Origin: Neobacillus paridis
GTDB lineage: Bacteria; Bacillota; Bacilli; Bacillales; Cytobacillaceae
Reading direction: 5' to 3'
Length of the DNA: 64,000 nt
Assembly: GCF_016765675.1 (NCBI RefSeq)
Contig: NZ_JAESWB010000045.1
Coordinates: forward strand, 1-64,000
Under the pieces are notes generated by a model. That model saw only the letters and a list, made by a program, of their open reading frames with translations. It was not told where the DNA came from and did not search any database. A program made the position numbers and the translations under genes. Shown one piece after another: positions 18,225-26,392 of the stretch. The first letter of the stretch is position 1. Each line of letters begins with the position of its first letter.

Positions 18225-18267
18225 ATTATAATGGTCTTTCAAAGTGCGATTCGTGATTTAAATCACA
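18225..18267 (-). promoter_or_regulatory. Fnr/Crp-type site and -10 box of yjbI
   Basis: TGTGATTTAAATCACG on the minus strand (18267-18252) contains the perfect 14-bp palindrome GTGATTTAAATCAC and matches TGTGA-N6-TCACA in nine of ten positions. The -10 hexamer TATAAT lies at 18230-18225. With a start about seven bases further on, the palindrome centres near -41.5, the place used by Fnr for class II activation in Bacillus. There is no good -35 box, as expected for an activated promoter. Confidence 0.65.
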
Positions 18268-18397
18268 TTGGTTTCTCACAAATAACATTTTAAGCTATTT
18301 TTCCAGAGCAAACCGCAGCAGATGTGTTATTCTAATATAATGTGACAGCTCATTCAGGGAATTCTAAGAAAGAGGCAATCTATGAGAGGTGTTTAAG

Positions 18398-18748
18398 ATG
18401 AATAAATCCTGGATATATGTCGTTTTAACTTGTTTGTTAGAAGTGATTTGGGTATATGGTTTTAATACAGCTGAAACTTGGTGGGAGTGGATACTGATTA
18501 TTGCCACTATTTTCTTGGATTATCACATCCTCCCCAAGGCCTGTGCAGCTATTCCTACAGGTACGGTTTATGCGATTTTTTCCGGCGTCGGCACAATTAG
18601 TACCGTGCTGATGGATGTCTTTCTTTTTGGCGAAAAATTCAATAACAGTATGCTTCTGTTTATCATTTTAATCGTTATTGGCGTAATCGGGTTAAACCTG
18701 GCTGATAATAAAGCTGAAGAAAAAACATCAATGAAAGGAGCTGCTTAA
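18398..18748 (+). CDS. SMR-family efflux subunit, larger partner
   Basis: This 116-residue protein has four membrane helices. The conserved Glu lies in helix 1 (CLLEVIWVYGF), and helix 3 has the family pattern around IPTGTVYAIFSGVGTI. It pairs with the next gene, and such YkkC/YkkD-type couples act as asymmetric dimers that export cationic drugs or guanidinium-like compounds. The ATG has GAGAGGTG upstream; the frame's GTG at 18389 overlaps this signal and is less likely. No guanidine-I riboswitch is recognisable upstream. Confidence 0.85.
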   Translation: MNKSWIYVVLTCLLEVIWVYGFNTAETWWEWILIIATIFLDYHILPKACAAIPTGTVYAIFSGVGTISTVLMDVFLFGEKFNNSMLLFIILIVIGVIGLNLADNKAEEKTSMKGAA

Positions 18749-18750
18749 TA

Positions 18751-19065
18751 ATGGGCTGGTTATTTGTTCTTTTGGCAGCAGCTTGTGAGGTAACCGGCGC
18801 TGCCGGGCTGAAATTGTATAGTCAGCAGAAAACAATTCGAAATGGTCTCCTTTATATTGGCGGATTCGCTGCATCGCTTGCTTTTTTATATATCTCATTT
18901 CATTTTTTGCAGTTAAGTATCGCCTATAGCGTTTGGGTAGGCATCGGAACGGCCGGTGCAGTACTCATTAACATGTACCTGTTCGGCGAATCAAAAAACA
19001 TTGGGCGGATAATCAGCGTTGGGTTAATTATCATTGGTGTCATTGGATTGAGAATTTATTCTTAG
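18751..19065 (+). CDS. SMR-family efflux subunit, smaller partner
   Basis: A 104-residue four-helix protein with the helix-1 Glu in ACEVTGAAGLKLYS and the helix-3 motif SIAYSVWVGIGTAGAV. It starts two bases after the stop of its partner, with AAAGGAG inside the end of that gene, so the two are co-translated. Together they probably form a heterodimeric proton-coupled exporter. Substrate is unknown. A long imperfect hairpin follows the gene. Confidence 0.87.
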   Translation: MGWLFVLLAAACEVTGAAGLKLYSQQKTIRNGLLYIGGFAASLAFLYISFHFLQLSIAYSVWVGIGTAGAVLINMYLFGESKNIGRIISVGLIIIGVIGLRIYS

Positions 19066-19112
19066 GAGGGTTTGTTATAATCCGCTCGTTCGGTAATTAT
19101 ATATCTACATTC

Positions 19113-19180
19113 TAGGAGGGAGCCAGTGCAATTAGTCCCTAAAAATAGGAGAAGCTGCACTGGTACATCCTAGGCACTCC
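19113..19180. ncRNA. Long imperfect hairpin, possible structured RNA or attenuator
   Basis: CCAGTGCA (19123-19130) pairs perfectly with TGCACTGG (19156-19163). Inside, CCCTA-AAAA-TAGG forms the tip; outside, AGGAG pairs with CTCCT. The whole can fold as one rod of about 65 nt. No strong T run follows, so a simple terminator is not the best reading. It lies between the SMR pair and the MFS gene. I do not recognise the family. Confidence 0.4.
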
Positions 19181-19233
19181 TTCAATCCTTTTGGGTAATA
19201 AAGTATTTTTATTGCCTTGCCGGAAATTTAATC

Positions 19234-19257
19234 TTTTCTTTATTATAATAAAGAAAA
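19234..19257. promoter_or_regulatory. 24-bp perfect palindrome upstream of the MFS gene
   Basis: The sequence is TTTTCTTTATTA followed by its exact reverse complement. It is wholly A/T-rich apart from one C and one G. It lies 29 bp before the likely start codon of the MFS gene and could be an operator; it also overlaps the expected promoter position. Confidence 0.45.
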
Positions 19258-19285
19258 AGGTTGATTAAGGGAGAAGGGCATATGT

Positions 19286-20570
19286 TTGTTTAAAAAAATT
19301 CATTACGGCTGGTTTATATTAGCGATTTGTTTTATTGGAGTATTAGCTGCACAAGGACTGCGATATTGCTTTGGTGCTTTTATGGAACCATGGGAGCAAG
19401 AATTTTCTGCTTCAAGGGGCATGGTTTCAGCGATTTCTTTTGTCAGCTTTATCGTCTTCGCGCTTTCACAGCCAATTATCGGAAAGTTCATTGACAAATA
19501 TGGCGTAAAGCGAATTTTTGTTTATAGTATCGTTCTGCTGGGTGTCACAACGATCCTCACATTTTTTGCTCAAAGCATTGGGCAGTTGTTTATTTTATAT
19601 GGTGTGTGTCATCTCTTCACTCGGGTTCGGCGGGGCTTCCGGAGTAACAGCTTCGATCGCCGTTACCAAATGGTTTCATGATAAACAAGGACTGGCTCTA
19701 GGCTTAGTTGAAGCAGGCTTTGGTGCCGGGAAAATGGTGATGGTATCAAGTTCCCTATTCTTAATTGATGCGTTTGGCTGGAAATCTACCGTTTTACTTT
19801 TGGGAGGATTCCTCCTGTTGGTTATTTTTCCAATCTTGGCCATTTTCCTGAAATCTGATCCGGCAGATATCGGAATTAAACCATTAGGTGCGGAAAAAAG
19901 TGTAGAAAAACAGTCACAGGCATCATTAGGAGATCATGTAACACTGCCTGTTGCAGAGAAGAACTACTTACTCCATCGCGGCTTCTGGTTTCCGTATTTT
20001 ATATGTGAATTTACAACAACGGGCCTTATGGATACTCATTTTATTCCGCTCGCCCAAAGTTGTGGTTTCTCTGTTGCTGTAACAGGTTCGGCCGTCAGTC
20101 TGCTTGCCATTTTTAATACTGGTGGTACAATTGTTGCCGGTATTTTAGCTGACCGATGGGATAATCGGAAAATGGTCGCTTGGATTTATTTTCTACGTGG
20201 GCTGACAATTGTCTTTTTATTAATCTTCTTAACTAATGAGAAATGGATCGGCTTTTTTATTGAGCATCCTTGGCTATTATTTGTTTTTGCCATTTCTTTT
20301 GGTATTGTAGATTTTGCAGTGGTTGCCCCGACAGTAAAATTGCTGGCGGGCTATTTTCAAGGCCCATCTTTAGGAATAGTAACGGGATTCCTTTATATGA
20401 GTCATCAGCTTGGTTCAGCCATCGGATCGTTTCTCCCAGGGATATTTTTCGACCGTGCCGGGAGCTATACAAGTTCATTAGTGACTGCAGCTCTTTTGTT
20501 GATGATTGCTGCGTTAGCGAGCGCCTGTTTACCAAAACAGAATTTTCATCAAGAGGCGAAGGCCACTTAA
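19286..20570 (+). pseudogene. MFS (oxalate/formate-antiporter-like) transporter, frameshifted
   Basis: Two overlapping frames together encode one 12-helix MFS protein. The first runs from HYGWFILAICFIGVLAAQG to QLFILYGVC; the second continues with VISSLGFGGASGVTASIAVTKWFHDKQG to the stop at 20570. The break falls in a GT repeat at 19602-19609: five GT units instead of four would restore LYGVCVISSLGFGG. The start is also odd. ATG at 19282 gives only MFV and a stop, one T too many before an A run, while a TTG at 19286 opens the long frame. Both could be indels. Similar proteins exchange carboxylates, but substrate is unknown. Confidence 0.8.
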
Positions 20571-20690
20571 TCTTTGGGCTATCGATAATAACTCAGAGGA
20601 GGGTTCGGCTTCCCTGAGTTTTATTATGGCAATTGTACAATGTGCATGCATCATGGTTGTTTACCCGGTTAAGTGGTAATTGTACCTCCC

Positions 20691-21010
20691 CATGAGTGCT
20701 CTCCAAAGGGTTTTCCCCGGCTATGTGTTCATTGAACCTCCCCATGAGCACTTTCCAAAGGATTTTCCCCGGCTATGTGTTCATTAGACCTTCCCATGAG
20801 CACTTTCCAGAGGCTTTTCCCCGGCTATGTGTTCATTGAACCTTCCCATGAGCACTTTCCAGAGGCTTTTCCCCGGCTATGTGTTCATTGAACCTTCCCA
20901 TGAGCACTTTCCAGAGGCTTTTCCCCGGCTATGTGTTCATTGAACCTCCCCATGAGCACTTTCCAGAGGATTTTCCCAGTTATGTGTTAATTAGACCTTC
21001 CACATGCACC
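20691..21010. repeat. 52-bp tandem array II (array I family, inverted)
   Basis: CATGAG or a variant begins at 20691, 20743, 20795, 20847, 20899, 20951 and 21003, always exactly 52 bp apart. Reverse-complemented, each unit has GGAAAGTGCTCAT, eleven bases, then ATGAACAC, the same layout as the array at 134. The middle units are almost identical and the outer ones diverge. It lies between the damaged MFS gene and the preQ1 riboswitch of queT. No promoter or gene was seen inside it. Confidence 0.95.
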
Positions 21011-21125
21011 TTCTACGAATTCTTTCCCATTTTTTGAACTTTTCACGTGTACCCCCTTAATTTTCTTGAAAATAATGTCATTGACTGTGAACTTCGATTA
21101 TATTAATATATTAGTTTGTAAGTAT

Positions 21126-21163
21126 TGCAGTGGTTCGAAACCATCCCACTATAAAAAACTAAG
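21126..21163 (+). ncRNA. preQ1-I riboswitch
   Basis: The stretch from TGCAGTGGTTC through CCATCCCACTATAAAAAACTAAGG fits the small preQ1-I aptamer. Stem P1 is formed by AGTGG and CCACT, and the A-rich tail ends in CTAAGG, with the AAAAAACTAA segment that folds back as a pseudoknot. The tail runs straight into AAGGAG, the ribosome binding site of queT, so ligand binding should hide it and lower translation. A queuosine-precursor transporter downstream agrees with this. Confidence 0.9.
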
Positions 21164-21174
21164 GAGAAATGAAG

Positions 21175-21738
21175 ATGGAAAAAACAACAAATAGCTTTTC
21201 ACAGCAAATAACTGCTGGAAAAGACAGACAATCTGTGTCAAACGGGACGCGGGCAAGTATCCAAGGAATTGTAGTCAATGGCATTGTTGCGGCATTGTAT
21301 ATTGCTGTTTCGACAGTCATTGCACCATTTGGCTTTAGTCAAATTCAATTCCGCGTATCAGAGATGTTTAATCATCTCGTCGCCTTTAACAAAAAGTTTT
21401 TTTACGGAATCGTCCTAGGTGTATTCCTGACAAACTTGTTCTTTTCACCGATGAAACAGTATGATCTGATTTTCGGTGTCGGCCAGTCAGTTTTGGCTTT
21501 GGCTATTACGATATTATCTGCCCGCTTTATTAGAGGAATTTGGGTACGGATGATTATCAATACGCTTGTGTTCACGGTAACGATGTTCTTCATTGCAATT
21601 GAATTACAACTGGCTTATGGTCTGCCGTTTTTATTTACCTGGTTCACCACCGCTGTTGGTGAATTTGCCGTAATGGCAGTCGGGATGCCGATCATGTATT
21701 TCATCAATAAACGGGTTCATTTTGATAAAATGTTTTAG
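21175..21738 (+). CDS. queT: QueT-family queuosine-precursor ECF transporter S component
   Basis: The protein has about 187 residues. A polar N terminus of 30 residues is followed by five or six helices of the QueT (DUF988) family, including FGFSQIQFRVSEMFNHLVAF, a conserved stretch. It binds preQ0/preQ1 for import and needs a shared EcfT-EcfA module, perhaps the one encoded elsewhere with ribosomal proteins. I prefer the second ATG because AAGGAG lies eight bases upstream; the first ATG at 21169 is only two bases away from it. A preQ1-I riboswitch controls it. Confidence 0.88.
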   Translation: MEKTTNSFSQQITAGKDRQSVSNGTRASIQGIVVNGIVAALYIAVSTVIAPFGFSQIQFRVSEMFNHLVAFNKKFFYGIVLGVFLTNLFFSPMKQYDLIFGVGQSVLALAITILSARFIRGIWVRMIINTLVFTVTMFFIAIELQLAYGLPFLFTWFTTAVGEFAVMAVGMPIMYFINKRVHFDKMF

Positions 21739-21746
21739 AAAAAAAA

Positions 21747-21783
21747 GCAACAGTCTCGACTTTAATCGGGGCTGCTTTTTTTA
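21747..21783 (+). terminator. Terminator of queT
   Basis: AGCAACAGTCTCGA pairs with TCGGGGCTGCT, and a T7 run follows. Confidence 0.85.
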
Positions 21784-21847
21784 TCTGGTAGAAGGTTGAT
21801 TTTTATGGAAAAATTCACCCTCCTTTACTCTTGGTTCGATGAAATAA

Positions 21848-21931
21848 TTTTACAAAATCGGGATGTTTTTTTACATAACTCACGCACAATTTTACACAAT
21901 CCCGTCTCTTTTTTACAAAGTCTGGAACAAT
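21848..21931. repeat. 21-bp tandem array, four units
   Basis: TTTTAC begins at 21848, 21869, 21890 and 21911, exactly 21 bp apart. The unit is TTTTACA followed by about 14 variable bases in which AATC or AAT recurs. The array lies between the convergent ends of queT and the exonuclease gene. No open frame or promoter explains it. Confidence 0.8.
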
Positions 21932-21957
21932 TTGGATCGTAGCAACTATACAAAATG

Positions 21958-22566
21958 TTAACCCAGCCTTGATTGTGAGGCGGCCGGTTGATATTTTCTC
22001 ATCGGTCCGTAGTCCAGAGCCTCTTGCAGATAAAGATTTCCCTTCGGACTTGTCTTCTTCAGCAGTTCCATCAAATATGTAATATCGTCCATCGCCCTAT
22101 GTGTTTGGAAGTTTGTTATATTGTGCCCCTCTAAAAGAGTGATCAGTTTACCATTGGGAAACCCGTATTGTTTCCATGGAATATTCCTCATCGTACAAAA
22201 CCAATTTAGCTCATTCACTTCCGGGTACATCTGATATAGGAAACTGCGATCAAAGGAAGCATTGTGAGCAAGCACCGCATCAGCATGATGAAAATACTTT
22301 TTGACCCTCATATCATAAAAACTTTTTCCTCGTACGGCTTCATAAGGAATCCCATGAACTTTAAATGCCCGGTTATAATTCCTGCGGGCCGAATTCGACA
22401 GCGGCTCGCGTAAAAAAGAGTCTTCCTCCAACACCTCAATAACCTCACCAGTATCTGACCGAAAGGAAAATAACTTCAAAGCCAGTTCAATCACTTCATC
22501 CGTTTTAGGTCCCAATCCAGTTGTCTCAACGTCCAGCAACAATCCCAATTTCTTCTCAATATGCAA
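21958..22566 (-). CDS. DnaQ-like DEDDh 3'-5' exonuclease family protein
   Basis: The product has 202 residues and a single exonuclease domain. Exo I is LDVETTG, Exo II is AHNASFDRSFL and Exo III is HRAMDDITYL; all acidic metal ligands and the Exo III His are present, so it should be active on DNA or RNA 3' ends. It is not fused to a polymerase or helicase. The start is probably TTG (MHIEKKLG), with AAAGGA eight bases before; the ATG three codons upstream overlaps that signal. It is monocistronic. Confidence 0.82.
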   Translation of the reverse strand: MHIEKKLGLLLDVETTGLGPKTDEVIELALKLFSFRSDTGEVIEVLEEDSFLREPLSNSARRNYNRAFKVHGIPYEAVRGKSFYDMRVKKYFHHADAVLAHNASFDRSFLYQMYPEVNELNWFCTMRNIPWKQYGFPNGKLITLLEGHNITNFQTHRAMDDITYLMELLKKTSPKGNLYLQEALDYGPMRKYQPAASQSRLG

Positions 22567-22670
22567 AGAGATCATCCTTTAAAAAGTGATATTTTCCTTC
22601 ATTATAGCAAAATTGGACAAACTAAGTGCATAGCAAATTAACGATTGCCATTCCAAATTTACCAGAAAGG

Positions 22671-22859
22671 TCAATTAAAGTAAGTATTCACTGGTAGAAC
22701 CGGCAGTATTAATTTCGCCCTACCAAGTCTCCTTCTTTTATGAATACTTTGGCCCTCGTTGTGAAATTTTTCAATGTCTTTCCATTTTTTATAAAGAACC
22801 TTTCCAACATCCCTATGTAACAAATCGTTCATATCTTTTTTACGGAAATGTGAATTCAT
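22671..22859 (-). CDS. Small basic hypothetical protein
   Basis: The frame encodes 62 residues rich in Lys and Arg (SIHKRRRLGRAKL), with no membrane segment. GGGAGTGG lies about seven bases before the ATG. I do not recognise a family. It is divergent from the DoxX gene, and both genes carry the same GGGAGTGGTTT sequence at their starts. The basic composition could suit nucleic-acid binding, but that is a guess. Confidence 0.4.
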   Translation of the reverse strand: MNSHFRKKDMNDLLHRDVGKVLYKKWKDIEKFHNEGQSIHKRRRLGRAKLILPVLPVNTYFN

Positions 22860-22863
22860 GAAC

Positions 22864-22944
22864 AAACCACTCCCATAAAAAAATAATCCTGCTATATTAA
22901 GAGTGTAATAATTATTTTAATCATATTTAACTAGGGAGTGGTTT
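22864..22944. other. 11-bp inverted repeat enclosing a divergent promoter region
   Basis: AAACCACTCCC (22864-22874) and GGGAGTGGTTT (22934-22944) are perfect reverse complements with 59 bp between. Each arm holds the ribosome binding site of one divergent gene. The A/T-rich middle should contain both promoters. Confidence 0.5.
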
Positions 22945-22947
22945 TAA

Positions 22948-23457
22948 ATGTTTTCAAAATGGTTAAGGGAAAATAAAGTTGCTGCAGGAATTTTAACCGT
23001 TTTACGTTTATATCTTGGTTATACTTTCTTTACTGCAGGATTACACAAACTTACAGGTGGATTTGATGCTTCTGGTTTCTTAAAAGGCGCAATTGCCCAT
23101 CCTGTAACAGGTCCAACTGGTGCTACAGAGTATGGCTGGTATGTATCTTTCCTAAAAGGCTTTGCCCTTCCAAACGTGGATATTTTCAATGTTGTTGTTC
23201 CAACTGGTGAAGTACTGATTGGTTTAGGCTTAATCCTTGGCTGCCTAACAACAGCAGCTGTATTCTTTGCCTTAGTAATGAACTTTTCTTTCATGTTTGC
23301 TGGTACCGTCTCAAGTAACCCATTAGATATTTTATTAGGCACCATTATCCTAACTGCAGGTTATAACGCTGGTCACTTCGGCCTTGACCGCTGGGTGATC
23401 CCATTCATCCGCCGTACTGCTTTTAAAGGAAATAATGCTATCAAACAAAATGGATAA
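22948..23457 (+). CDS. DoxX-family membrane protein
   Basis: This 169-residue protein has four membrane helices of the DoxX/DoxD family (YLGYTFFTAGLHKLTGG at the N terminus). Members are linked to thiosulfate:quinone oxidoreduction, to catechol or quinone stress (MhqP/CatD) or to redox control of the membrane, and the exact reaction here is unknown. The central PVTGPTGATEYGWYVSFLKG loop is outside the membrane core. Coding composition is unusually regular, with few rare codons, which hints at high expression. A strong terminator follows. Confidence 0.8.
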   Translation: MFSKWLRENKVAAGILTVLRLYLGYTFFTAGLHKLTGGFDASGFLKGAIAHPVTGPTGATEYGWYVSFLKGFALPNVDIFNVVVPTGEVLIGLGLILGCLTTAAVFFALVMNFSFMFAGTVSSNPLDILLGTIILTAGYNAGHFGLDRWVIPFIRRTAFKGNNAIKQNG

Positions 23458-23470
23458 TAGATAAACATGG

Positions 23471-23509
23471 GCGCCTCACTTTTTCTTAAAAGTGGGGTGT
23501 TATTTTTTT
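23471..23509 (+). terminator. Terminator of the DoxX gene
   Basis: GCGCCTCACTTTT pairs with AAAAGTGGGGTGT, and a T7 run follows. Confidence 0.9.
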
Positions 23510-23629
23510 GTAGAAATTTAAACAATTATTGAATTTTCCGGTGCATCCTGTATAATTGTTCCCGAATCATCGAAAGCGGAAGTTAACGGTATTGTACCGA
23601 CAGGACTGAACCCTGGTGATGACAACACT

Positions 23630-23648
23630 TTATCAACAATTTTGATAA
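23630..23648. promoter_or_regulatory. Inverted repeat before potA, possible operator
   Basis: TTATCAA and TTGATAA flank a five-base centre, 33 bp before the potA start. Some potABCD operons of bacilli are preceded by an HTH regulator gene; none is present here. The rest of the 23510-23666 gap shows no other recognised signal. Confidence 0.35.
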
Positions 23649-23681
23649 CATTTTTATACTACTAAGATGGGGGAGGTTGCT

Positions 23682-24791
23682 ATGGAAAATAACACCATTA
23701 TTCAGTTCAAACATGTGACAAAACAATTCGATAACGATCCACCTGTTCTTGACGATGTCAGCTTCGAGATTGAGCGTGGAAAGTTTTACACACTCCTTGG
23801 TCCTTCAGGCTGCGGCAAAACGACAATCTTAAGACTGATTGCCGGATTTACCGAACCGTCAAAAGGAGAGATTTTTTTTAATGGAAAAAAAATCAATGAT
23901 TTACCGGCAAATAAGCGGCAGGTAAATACAGTTTTCCAGGATTATGCCCTCTTTCCACATTTAAATGTATTTGAAAACGTTGCCTTTGGGCTGCGCATCA
24001 AAAAATTAAAAAATGCGGAAATACATGCCAAGGTGAAGGAAGCACTCAGCTTTGTGAATCTTTCCGGCTATGAAAATAGAGAAATTCGCGAAATGTCCGG
24101 TGGTCAGCGTCAGCGCGTCGCCATTGCTCGCGCGATTGTCAACGAACCGGAAGTCATTCTTTTAGATGAACCGTTGTCCGCCCTAGACCTTAAACTGCGG
24201 ACCGAAATGCAATATGAATTACGCGAACTTCAGCGCCGTCTTGGAATAACCTTTATTTTTGTCACCCATGACCAGGAAGAAGCGCTGGCCATGTCCGATG
24301 AAATCTTCGTCATTAATAAAGGAACAATTCAGCAAAGCGGGACTCCAACAGATATTTATGATGAACCGATTAACCGCTTCGTTGCTGATTTTATCGGAGA
24401 ATCCAATATTGTTAGTGGAAAAATGATTAAAGATTACCTCGTAGAATTTGTTGGGCGGGAGTTTGAATGTGTCGATGGCGGCTTTGACGCAAACGAACCG
24501 GTTGAAATTGTGATCCGCCCTGAAGACTTGGAAATTACCTCTTTGGAACGCGGCAAATTACAGGTTCGCGTCGATTCTCAGCTATTCCGCGGTGTCCATT
24601 ATGAGATTTGCGGAATTGATAAGGACGGGAACGAATGGCTGGTTCATTCAACAAAGAAGGCAAAAGTCGGCGATGAAATTGGACTTTATTTTGACCCGGA
24701 AGCCATTCATGTCATGCGCCTCGGGGAGACCGAAGAAGAATTTGACCGGCGTATAGAAATCTACGCGGATGTGGACCGCCATGGAAAATAA
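23682..24791 (+). CDS. potA: Spermidine/putrescine ABC transporter ATPase PotA
   Basis: A 369-residue ATPase with Walker [10 protein letters not shown], signature [14 protein letters not shown] and Walker B VILLDEP, then a C-terminal TOBE regulatory domain from about residue 280. It powers polyamine uptake through PotBC. The start is chosen because GGGGGAGG lies before the ATG; an upstream ATG at 23667 lies too early. It is first in potABCD, and its end overlaps the potB start by 11 bases, which suggests coupling. Confidence 0.92.
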   Translation: MENNTIIQFKHVTKQFDNDPPVLDDVSFEIERGKFYTLLGPSGCGKTTILRLIAGFTEPSKGEIFFNGKKINDLPANKRQVNTVFQDYALFPHLNVFENVAFGLRIKKLKNAEIHAKVKEALSFVNLSGYENREIREMSGGQRQRVAIARAIVNEPEVILLDEPLSALDLKLRTEMQYELRELQRRLGITFIFVTHDQEEALAMSDEIFVINKGTIQQSGTPTDIYDEPINRFVADFIGESNIVSGKMIKDYLVEFVGREFECVDGGFDANEPVEIVIRPEDLEITSLERGKLQVRVDSQLFRGVHYEICGIDKDGNEWLVHSTKKAKVGDEIGLYFDPEAIHVMRLGETEEEFDRRIEIYADVDRHGK

Positions 24792-25584
24792 GCTGACCCG
24801 TAATTTATATAAAATACCGTATTTACTATGGATTTTGCTGTTTGTAATTGTTCCAATTGCCCTCGTTCTCTACTATTCTTTTTTTAATATTGAGGGCGAT
24901 TTTACGTTTACTAATTATCGGAAGTTTTTCACGCCGGTATATTTGCAAATGACGCTTAGCTCTTTCTGGTATGCATTTTTAATTACGGCCATTTCCCTGA
25001 TTATCGCCTATCCCACTGCCTTGTTATTAACAAAAACAAAGCATAAACAATTATGGCTGTTATTAATTATCGTTCCATCCTGGATCAACCTGCTGTTAAA
25101 AGCTTATGCTTTTCTCGGTATTTTCGGAACGTACGGAATTGCCAACAGCTTTTTGAAAATCATTGGGATTGGCCAGCAGCAAATATTATTTACCGACTTC
25201 AGCTTTGTCTTTGTATCGGTTTACATTTTTATTCCATTTATGATTTTGCCGATTTTTAACTCGCTGAATGAATTGAACCCAACCTTGATTGATGCTGCCA
25301 ATGACTTGGGAGCATCGAAGTGGACGACGTTCCGCCGGGTTATTTTTCCGTTAACAATCGACGGGGTTAAGTCCGGTTGCCAGGTAACGTTTATACCAGC
25401 ACTTTCGTTGTTCATGCTGACACGGCTAATCGCCGGAAATCGGGTGATTACTCTTGGTACGGCGATTGAGCAGCATTTTCTGGTAACGCAGGACTGGGGC
25501 ATGGGTTCGACGATTGCCGTATTTTTAATTATTATTATGGTGTTGATCATGCTCATGACGAATACCAAGAAGCGGGGTGTGTAA
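24781..25584 (+). CDS. potB: Spermidine/putrescine ABC transporter permease PotB
   Basis: A 267-residue permease with six membrane helices and an EAA loop, [24 protein letters not shown], near residues 175-198. It forms the pore with PotC. Its start lies inside the end of potA, and its stop abuts the potC start region. Confidence 0.9.
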   Translation: MENKLTRNLYKIPYLLWILLFVIVPIALVLYYSFFNIEGDFTFTNYRKFFTPVYLQMTLSSFWYAFLITAISLIIAYPTALLLTKTKHKQLWLLLIIVPSWINLLLKAYAFLGIFGTYGIANSFLKIIGIGQQQILFTDFSFVFVSVYIFIPFMILPIFNSLNELNPTLIDAANDLGASKWTTFRRVIFPLTIDGVKSGCQVTFIPALSLFMLTRLIAGNRVITLGTAIEQHFLVTQDWGMGSTIAVFLIIIMVLIMLMTNTKKRGV

Positions 25585-25585
25585 T

Positions 25586-26392
25586 ATGGATAAAAAAATA
25601 TCTCCCTTATCTAGGCTGTTTTTAGTCGTGATCTTTTTTATCTTGTATGCACCAATCTTCTTTCTCATTTTCTACTCCTTTAATAAGGGAGAGACAATGT
25701 ATAACTTTGAAGGTTTTTCTTTAGAGTGGTACCGCGAGCTGTTTCACGATACTAGGCTGCTCATTATTGTTCTGAATACCGTTGTCGTTGCTTTACTGTC
25801 AGCACTTTTTTCAACGATCATCGGTATCTTTGGTGCTTTAGCAATTCATATGGCCAAAAGGCACCAAACAAAAAATGCGCTACTGTCATTAAATAATGTC
25901 CTAATTGTCAGCCCAGACGTCATTATCGGGGCATCGTTTCTGATTTTGTTCACATTGGCTGGAATTAAACTTGGTTTTTACTCGGTCTTGTTGTCACATA
26001 TCGCTTTTAGCATCCCGATTGTGGTGCTGATGGTGCTGCCAAAGTTAACCGAAATGAGTCCATCATTGATTGATGCTGCACGTGATCTCGGGGCAAACGG
26101 CTGGGACGTAATGACAAAGGTCGTCATCCCCTATATTACACCGGGTATTTTTGCCGGATTTTTCATGGCATTAACGTATTCACTGGATGACTTTGCCGTT
26201 ACTTTTTTCGTAACCGGAAACGGCTTTTCGACCCTTTCGGTTGAAATCTACTCGTTGGCACGCCGGGGCATTTCTCTAAATATTAATGCCTTATCAGCAA
26301 TCCTGTTCCTGTTCACAATGCTGCTTGTGGTGATCTACTACTTTATTACCCAACGAAATAAGCCGAGCGGAATGGGGGTGCGTAAACAATGA
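25586..26392 (+). CDS. potC: Spermidine/putrescine ABC transporter permease PotC
   Basis: A 268-residue permease, six helices, with the EAA loop LIDAARDLGANGWDVMTKVVIPYI. The helix before the loop and the segment SLDDFAVTFFVTGNGFSTLSVEIYS are typical of PotC. ATG at 25586 is preferred over the GTG three codons upstream. Its stop overlaps the potD start by four bases. Confidence 0.9.
   Translation: MDKKISPLSRLFLVVIFFILYAPIFFLIFYSFNKGETMYNFEGFSLEWYRELFHDTRLLIIVLNTVVVALLSALFSTIIGIFGALAIHMAKRHQTKNALLSLNNVLIVSPDVIIGASFLILFTLAGIKLGFYSVLLSHIAFSIPIVVLMVLPKLTEMSPSLIDAARDLGANGWDVMTKVVIPYITPGIFAGFFMALTYSLDDFAVTFFVTGNGFSTLSVEIYSLARRGISLNINALSAILFLFTMLLVVIYYFITQRNKPSGMGVRKQ

Noticed and set aside
18183..18397. 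Guanidine-I riboswitch before the SMR pair
   Set aside because: The conserved core of that aptamer is not found; the region holds the yjbI promoter and Fnr-like site.
23510..23666. 33-codon open stretch before potA
   Set aside because: No start codon, no ribosome binding site and no family likeness; only the inverted repeat was kept.
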